The notes below the pieces were generated by a model. It had not been told where the DNA came from. It worked only from the letters and a program-made list of their open reading frames with translations, and searched no databases. This document shows, one piece after another, positions 59,266 to 64,000 of a stretch of DNA of 64,000 nucleotides (its first letter is position 1; each line of letters starts with the position of its first letter). The position numbers and the translations under genes were made by a program. The stretch comes from Phycisphaerales bacterium. Lineage in GTDB: Bacteria; Planctomycetota; Phycisphaerae; Phycisphaerales; SM1A02. Location: the NCBI GenBank assembly GCA_022447205.1, contig JAKVBQ010000005.1, positions 82,357-146,356 on the forward strand. Reading direction: 5' to 3'.

Positions 59266-60017
59266 GGACGAGCCTCACGCAGGGAACGGACCAGATGGTC
59301 GGGCCATCTGTTGAAGAACTCCACGATCCAGTCGACTTCGGTCCGGAATTCGGCGGGCGTCCAGAGCTTGTCGAGCGGCGAGATGCAGATCCGGCCGTGC
59401 TCGAAATCGATGAGCGGGGGCCGAGTCTCCAGGAAGAACTCGATCATCCTCGGATCGAGCAGGTCGTAGGCGAATCGCCGATCGGAACTGCTGACGTAGA
59501 ACTTCCGGGAGAACGCTTCGGACTCGAAGTCGATGTCATCGCAACCAACGAGGGCCTTGAAACGGTCGACAAGACCTTCCGGCCGGATGAGCAGGTCCGG
59601 CGAGTCACGCCAGGGGGATTCGGCGATGAGGTAACTGAAACTGTACTGCTTCCTCGATCGATCCTCACCGGTGCCACGCTCGATCACGTACTGGTAGTCA
59701 CCCATGACCAGCGAACACTGGAATCCGGAACATTCGACCGTACCGGTGATGGTGTTCGACGGCCTGCGCTCGGTCCCCCGCCGGAAGATCTCGAACTCCT
59801 GATAAAGGGCATCATGTCTGGTGCCGGACCATCGCTGGTAGGTGAAACCTCGCCGACGCGCGAATTCCCGCAGTTCATCACGTCGACGGGAAGCAAGGAC
59901 CTGCCTGACGATGAAGACGACGACGAAACACAGGACCAGAACCGACACGATGACGATGATCAACTGGAACATGTTGGGTTCATCATCAATGAACTGTCGA
60001 ATCTGTTCTGAGTCCAT
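59262..60017 (-). CDS. Membrane-anchored protein, paralog B (DUF3137-like)
   Basis: A 251-residue protein. TM at residues ~17-40, then a soluble domain with the shared motif D-D-I-D-F-E-S, F-S-R-K-F, S-D-R-R-F-A-Y-D-L-L-D-P-R-M. Together with paralog A it looks like a tandem duplication. It lies 27 bases after htpX. Function unknown, possibly related to LemA-associated envelope functions. Confidence 0.7.
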   Translation of the reverse strand: MDSEQIRQFIDDEPNMFQLIIVIVSVLVLCFVVVFIVRQVLASRRRDELREFARRRGFTYQRWSGTRHDALYQEFEIFRRGTERRPSNTITGTVECSGFQCSLVMGDYQYVIERGTGEDRSRKQYSFSYLIAESPWRDSPDLLIRPEGLVDRFKALVGCDDIDFESEAFSRKFYVSSSDRRFAYDLLDPRMIEFFLETRPPLIDFEHGRICISPLDKLWTPAEFRTEVDWIVEFFNRWPDHLVRSLREARP

Positions 60018-60044
60018 GGTGAGGTCCCCCCGTCTCGGGGAAGG

Positions 60045-61124
60045 TCAACCTGACTTGAGGGCACGAAGCCTCTGAATCCGCTCACTCAGGGGCGGATGCG
60101 TCGAGAAGGCATTGGATGCATCATGACGTCCCTTGCGGACCGCCGCCTTGAGCGGATTGACGATGAAGAGCGGTGCCGTGGACTTCCCGACATGCCGAAG
60201 GGGCTGCCGGCAGTTCTCCAGCTTGCTCAGGGCACCGATCAGGCCGTCCGGATACCTCGTCAGTTCGACCGCACCGGCGTCGGCGAGGTACTCGCGCTGG
60301 CGACTCATGGCGAACCTGACCAGCATCGCGCAGAGCGGTGCGATGATCGCGAAGATCACGGCGACGACGATGATCACGATGACAAGCGGATTCGCACCAC
60401 CCCCACCGCTGCTTCGCCCGCCACCACGTCGCCCGCCGAAAAGGAAGCTGTAGTACGCGGCACGTCCACCGGCATCGGCCGCGAAGACGATGATCCCCGC
60501 AAGGGTGGCCATCAACATGCCGAGGCGAATGTCGTAGTGCCTGATGTGACTGAGCTCGTGGGCCATCACCCCCGCCAATTCATCCCGTGAGAGTTGCTTG
60601 CGAAGGCCGGAGGTGATCGCGACCGCGGCATGTTCCGGGTCACGACCGGTGGCGAAGGCGTTCAAGGATGGGTCGTCGATCACGCAGATCCTGGGGAGCG
60701 GAACGCCTCCGGCGATGGCCAGCTCCTCGACGACGTTGAAGAGCTGGGGATCATCCGACTTCTTGATCTCCCTCGAACCCGTCATCCGCAGGATCGCATC
60801 CGCCCCGCTGAACCAGCTCCATGCAGTCGCGATCAGCGAAGCGAGGAGACCAAGGAATCCTCCCACGAGCGCACCACCGAGAACGGTGCCCAGCTGGATG
60901 CCGTTTTCACCCTGACTGCCCGACCAGGCGACGGCGATGACCCCGACCGATCCTCCGAAGAGCGTGATGATCACGATCATCAGGACGACCAGGAAGGAGC
61001 TGTTGCGCTTGTTGCGCGCAATCAGGTCGTTGTAGGTGAGGTTGTCGGGCAGACCCTTGAGGGGAGGAAGATCCTGATGGACGACCTCGCCCGAGGGAAC
61101 TGCGGTTTTCGAACCATCAGCCAT
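60045..61124 (-). CDS. htpX: HtpX-type M48 metalloprotease
   Basis: A 359-residue membrane zinc metalloprotease with the H-E-L-S-H active site (~190), four TM segments and the third zinc ligand region R-E-Y-L-A-D-A. It would degrade misfolded membrane proteins. It lies 20 bases after lemA1 in the lemA-htpX cluster. A Gly/Arg-rich linker (G-G-R-R-G-G-G) is inserted after the third TM. Confidence 0.9.
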   Translation of the reverse strand: MADGSKTAVPSGEVVHQDLPPLKGLPDNLTYNDLIARNKRNSSFLVVLMIVIITLFGGSVGVIAVAWSGSQGENGIQLGTVLGGALVGGFLGLLASLIATAWSWFSGADAILRMTGSREIKKSDDPQLFNVVEELAIAGGVPLPRICVIDDPSLNAFATGRDPEHAAVAITSGLRKQLSRDELAGVMAHELSHIRHYDIRLGMLMATLAGIIVFAADAGGRAAYYSFLFGGRRGGGRSSGGGGANPLVIVIIVVAVIFAIIAPLCAMLVRFAMSRQREYLADAGAVELTRYPDGLIGALSKLENCRQPLRHVGKSTAPLFIVNPLKAAVRKGRHDASNAFSTHPPLSERIQRLRALKSG

Positions 61125-61144
61125 CTCGTCTCACTTCGCGGCCA

Positions 61145-61711
61145 TCAGAACTGGACCTGGGGCACTTCTCGTTCCGCTGCATCCTGAAGCTCGAAGAGAT
61201 CGCGCTTCTCGAAGCTGAACATGCCGGCGACGATGTTGGTGGGAATCGTCTGGAGGGCGGTGTTGTAGCCTGCAGTGGTCCGGTTGTAGTGGGTCCGTGC
61301 AAAGCCGATCTTGTTCTCGGTGCTTGTCAGTTCCTCCTGAAGCGACAGGAAGTTCTGGTTCGCCTTGAGGTCCGGGTATGCCTCTGAAAGCGCGAAGAGC
61401 TTCCCGAGTGCGGCACTGAGCATGCCCTCCGCCTCACCGGATGCCGCAGGCCCATTGGCATCGACGGCATGGCTTCGCGCCGCGATGACACCTTCGAGCG
61501 TCTCCTTCTCGTGGGAAGCGTATCCCTTGACGGTGTTCACCAGGTTCGGAACGAGGTCATGGCGACGCTTGAGCTGGACGTCGATGTCCGCCCATGCGGT
61601 CTCGGATGCGATGCGCTTGCGAACGAGACCGTTGTACATGCCGAAGAACAAGCCGGCCAGGACGAGGAGGACGAGGACGACAGCGACGATCACGATGATG
61701 AGTCCAAACAT
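61145..61711 (-). CDS. lemA: LemA family protein, first copy
   Basis: A 188-residue protein with an N-terminal TM and the LemA domain (R-R-H-D-L-V-P-N-L-V-N, Y-P-D-L-K-A-N, F-A-R-T-H-Y-N). It opens the minus-strand operon. Start at 61711 is preferred over the longer frame to 61753 because TM begins right after it. A TAGAAT lies 60 bases upstream. Confidence 0.9.
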   Translation of the reverse strand: MFGLIIVIVAVVLVLLVLAGLFFGMYNGLVRKRIASETAWADIDVQLKRRHDLVPNLVNTVKGYASHEKETLEGVIAARSHAVDANGPAASGEAEGMLSAALGKLFALSEAYPDLKANQNFLSLQEELTSTENKIGFARTHYNRTTAGYNTALQTIPTNIVAGMFSFEKRDLFELQDAAEREVPQVQF

Positions 61712-61771
61712 GGGGAGCAGACCTTTCGGTTGTGTCCACGTCACCGGCTCCAAGCCGGAGGTGGCGTTCTC

Positions 61772-61777
61772 ATTCTA
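61772..61777 (-). promoter_or_regulatory. TAGAAT -10-like element upstream of lemA1
   Basis: TAGAAT on the minus strand, 60 bases before lemA1. No clear -35. Confidence 0.35.
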
Positions 61778-61832
61778 TTGGCTGAGGCGTTTCGTACAGT
61801 GTCCCGAGACTGCGATTCGAGGACATGAAGGC

Positions 61833-62519
61833 TCATGAGACCCCGAAGGCGTCCATGACCTGCTCCAGATCGGAGAAATCCGGCAGGACCCGAGGTGCAC
61901 CCGCCTCGAGAAGGGCGGCCGCCCGTTCACCGGTGGCGACTCCGAGAAAGCCGATCCCAAGCACTCGGGAAGCACGAAGATCCCAGAGACCGTCCCCGAC
62001 GTAGAAGCAGGGCCCCATCGACTCCAGAGGCAGCTCGGCGAGTTCGGCGGCACGGGTCATCGCGGTCCTGATGATCTCCTCCCGGGCATGGGCATCATCC
62101 GCGAATGCCGCACCGAGCCCGTCGTGGGGAATACCGGCTGAAGTCATCTTGACCAGAGCGGAGCGCCTCCAACCACCGGTGGCGATCGCGACATGGTGAC
62201 CCTTGTCGAGCAGGTGCCGAATCAGGGCCGATGCTCCGGAGGTCTCGCTGAACTCGGCGGAATCGGCATCTCGGACGGCTTCGACGAGTGCCACGAATCG
62301 ATCCTGAAGACGGTCGAGCAGCTCACGGGAAGCCTCCACACCGTGGTGCTCGAGGATCAGGGCGCAGGCGATCGCCTCGTCCGTCGAATGTGGATAGGCG
62401 CCCCAGTCGGTGGTCATGCTCTCGATGTCGAGAATCTCCCTGGCCGCTCGACACCAGCAGGTGTCATCGACCCGGGAGGTCTGGCAAAGCGTCCCATCGA
62501 TGTCGAAGATCACGAGCAT
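61833..62519 (-). CDS. HAD-superfamily hydrolase (phosphatase)
   Basis: A 228-residue HAD phosphatase with D-I-D-G-T (Asp7 and Asp9), the T-G-G-W motif, and V-G-D-G-L-W-D near 170. Substrate cannot be read from the sequence. GGAG lies 6 bases before the start. It is divergent from the coiled-coil protein gene at 62605. Confidence 0.85.
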   Translation of the reverse strand: MLVIFDIDGTLCQTSRVDDTCWCRAAREILDIESMTTDWGAYPHSTDEAIACALILEHHGVEASRELLDRLQDRFVALVEAVRDADSAEFSETSGASALIRHLLDKGHHVAIATGGWRRSALVKMTSAGIPHDGLGAAFADDAHAREEIIRTAMTRAAELAELPLESMGPCFYVGDGLWDLRASRVLGIGFLGVATGERAAALLEAGAPRVLPDFSDLEQVMDAFGVS

Positions 62520-62604
62520 GCGCGCTCCAGGGGGGCTTGAAGGACGGGTTCTGCATCGCAGCCGCCGATCAGGGGTAGGCTGGAGGCTGCAAAGGACGAC
62601 AGAC

Positions 62605-63708
62605 ATGCCCTCGCACCTGATCCAGATACTAGCAACGGCACTTCTGTGCTGCCCCGCCACCGGTCAGGAATCACCGGTCGTTCCGGATCGCACGCCCGAA
62701 CAGCTGAATGCCAATGACACGAACATGATCAGGCGGATTCGCCTCGATGCACTGACCCGAAGACTCCGTCTTCGACCGATGTCACAAGCGAGGCTCCGGG
62801 AGATCGCAGACCGGATAGGTCTGACCGGAACCGCACGCGAGAACTGGTCCTATCTGATCCAGCAGTATGAATCGGACTGGAAGCGACTCGGTAGCGAGAC
62901 AAGCGACGAGATACTCCAGCTCCGTCTGGCCGCCTATCAGTGGGACGAGCGGGCCGAGCGCTTCGAACCGAGGCCGGTCTCGGAACTCATCGATCTGGAA
63001 CAGGCCGCCGAGAGCGTCCGGCGAGTCATCGATGATCTCGAAACCGCCTTGCTTGACGAACTCCCGATGATGGCCACCGAGCAGCACGTGGATGATGCAC
63101 GGGCACTGGTCTTCCAGCGAGCGATGGAGCGGTACTGGAGACCGGGGAACATTCCCGGCTCGGAGACCGATCTCACTCGAATCGTCATGGAACTGGACCT
63201 TGAATCGGAAACGGAGATCGACGAGGAGATCCTCGAGGCGGTCCGTTCACGACTCGAGTCCTACCGAAAGGAGATCCGAGAGGCTCGGAACCAGCATGCG
63301 CTTCTTCATGACAGGAACTTCCGGATGCATGCGGAGGAGATCGTCGGACTCGGCCCCATGCCTGAACATGCGGTCGATGAAGAGGCGAGGAGGCAGGTAC
63401 GCAAGGATCGAGATGAACGAGGCGCCGAGCTCCATGAACAGGAATTCGCGCTCAGGAGAATCAACGAGAAACACCTGATGGAGATCCAGGCGCTGCTTCC
63501 GACAACCCTGGCAGGCCGCCTTCGTGAACGATGGAACGTGATCCTGGGTGGCAATCATGTCGAGGAACAGGCCCAACTCGAAGCACTCGTGGCTCGCATG
63601 ATGTCGGAGCTCGAACTTGAGGCCCGTTCGATGAAGGCGATCGAATCCGTTCCCGATGAGGTGCGCTCCCAGAACAGGCTGGTCGACGAGGAGATCACGG
63701 CGAAAGAG
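62605..63708 (+). CDS. Secreted coiled-coil protein, 3' end lost at a chimeric junction
   Basis: The frame codes for a protein with a signal peptide (1-20, ending A-T-G-Q-E) and ~350 residues of charged helix and predicted coiled coil (E-x-x-R-x-x-L heptads). No domain was recognised. AAGGA lies 9 bases before the ATG. The true 3' end is not in this window: in-frame sequence after about 63709 is unlike the rest and codes for homoserine dehydrogenase. It may be a natural fusion, but a chimeric join is much more likely. Confidence 0.6.
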
Positions 63709-64000
63709 GTCGAGATCGAGGGCATCGAACGTATCTCCATCGGCGATATTCGCCACGCCGCTGACATGGGCTATCGCATCAAACTGCTGGGCGTTGCGCA
63801 GCAGGGCGCGCGAGGTCTTGAACAGCGGATGCAACCCTGCCTTGTACCTGCCAGTTCACCGCTGGGCCAGCTGGAAGGCGGTACCAATATGGTGGTGATC
63901 GAAGGCGACGCGGTCGAACAGATCGTGCTGCGTGGCCCCGGCGCGGGCGAAGGTCCGACCGCCTCGGCAGTGCTGGGCGATATCTGCGACCTTGCGCGCC
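63709..64000 (+). CDS. hom: Fragment of alphaproteobacterial homoserine dehydrogenase (foreign sequence)
   Basis: From V-E-I-E-G-I-E-R-I-S onward the sequence reads as the C-terminal half of homoserine dehydrogenase: A-D-M-G-Y-R-I-K-L-L-G-V-A, L-E-Q-R-M-Q-P-C-L-V-P, P-L-G-Q-L-E-G-G-T-N and G-P-G-A-G-E-G-P-T-A-S-A-V. These match the alphaproteobacterial form closely from memory. It is open to the window edge. Codon choice (Leu CTG, Arg CGC, Gly GGC) is unlike the rest of the window. It is most likely from another genome. Confidence 0.8.

Noticed and set aside
62605..64000. A genuine new fusion of a coiled-coil protein and homoserine dehydrogenase
   Set aside because: The join lies in a short shared string, and the composition and codon use change across it; assembly chimera is the simpler explanation.

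Overview
The window is GC-rich DNA that reads as one bacterial chromosome segment up to about position 63,709. Its gene content points to Planctomycetota, most likely class Phycisphaerae. The evidence is two PSD1-type (DUF1549/DUF1553) plus DUF1501 modules, a planctomycete-type cytochrome c domain, an exosortase-EpsI fusion, an LptD-like outer-membrane protein and a DUF1559-like prepilin. Class level is inference, since no rRNA gene is present. The last roughly 270 bases look like part of an alphaproteobacterial homoserine dehydrogenase gene joined in frame to a planctomycete gene, probably an assembly chimera.

Layout. 1-4.2 kb: the end of a GYF-like protein gene, a lipoprotein, an RsmB-type rRNA methyltransferase, RNase D (opposite strand) and a SYLF lipoprotein. 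4.2-15.8 kb: two PSD1+DUF1501 pairs in opposite orientation, flanking a SixA-like phosphatase and the exosortase-EpsI fusion. 15.9-23.2 kb (minus): an ornithine-lipid-synthase-like acyltransferase fusion, a hypothetical gene, and a beta-mannosidase coupled to a sodium:solute symporter. 23.25-30.4 kb (plus): a seven-gene export operon of Cys-rich secreted protein, TolC-like lipoprotein, adaptor, ABC ATPase, two FtsX-type permeases and a His-tailed lipoprotein. 30.4-38.4 kb: xylulokinase, a small membrane protein, a PGRP/amidase lipoprotein, gyrB, queC, a MoxR ATPase and a zinc-ribbon membrane protein. 38.5-47.2 kb: a proteostasis and RNA block, groEL1-groES-groEL2, dnaJ, grpE, fmdB-like and rnr, with strong terminators after groEL2 and rnr. 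47.3-50.5 kb: a 56-residue gene too short for routine calling, an FG-GAP protein, a one-TM protein and a prepilin-like protein. 50.6-57.9 kb: ribH-nusB-ftsY (minus), a UbiA-like membrane protein, lptD and ruvB. 57.9-62.5 kb (minus): lemA, htpX, two paralogous membrane-anchored proteins and a second lemA, then a HAD phosphatase. 62.6-64 kb: a secreted coiled-coil protein running into the foreign fragment.

No tRNA, rRNA, CRISPR array, insertion sequence or phage gene was recognised. No gene-free stretch exceeds 300 bases; the two longest, 38441-38733 and 47520-47812, are each about 293 bases and are treated as promoter regions. Several genes without a clear Shine-Dalgarno carry a TANNNT-like hexamer 6-9 bases before the start codon, which suggests leaderless transcription. 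The best candidates for undescribed biology are the 23.25-30.4 kb export operon and the LemA/HtpX/paralog-pair operon.
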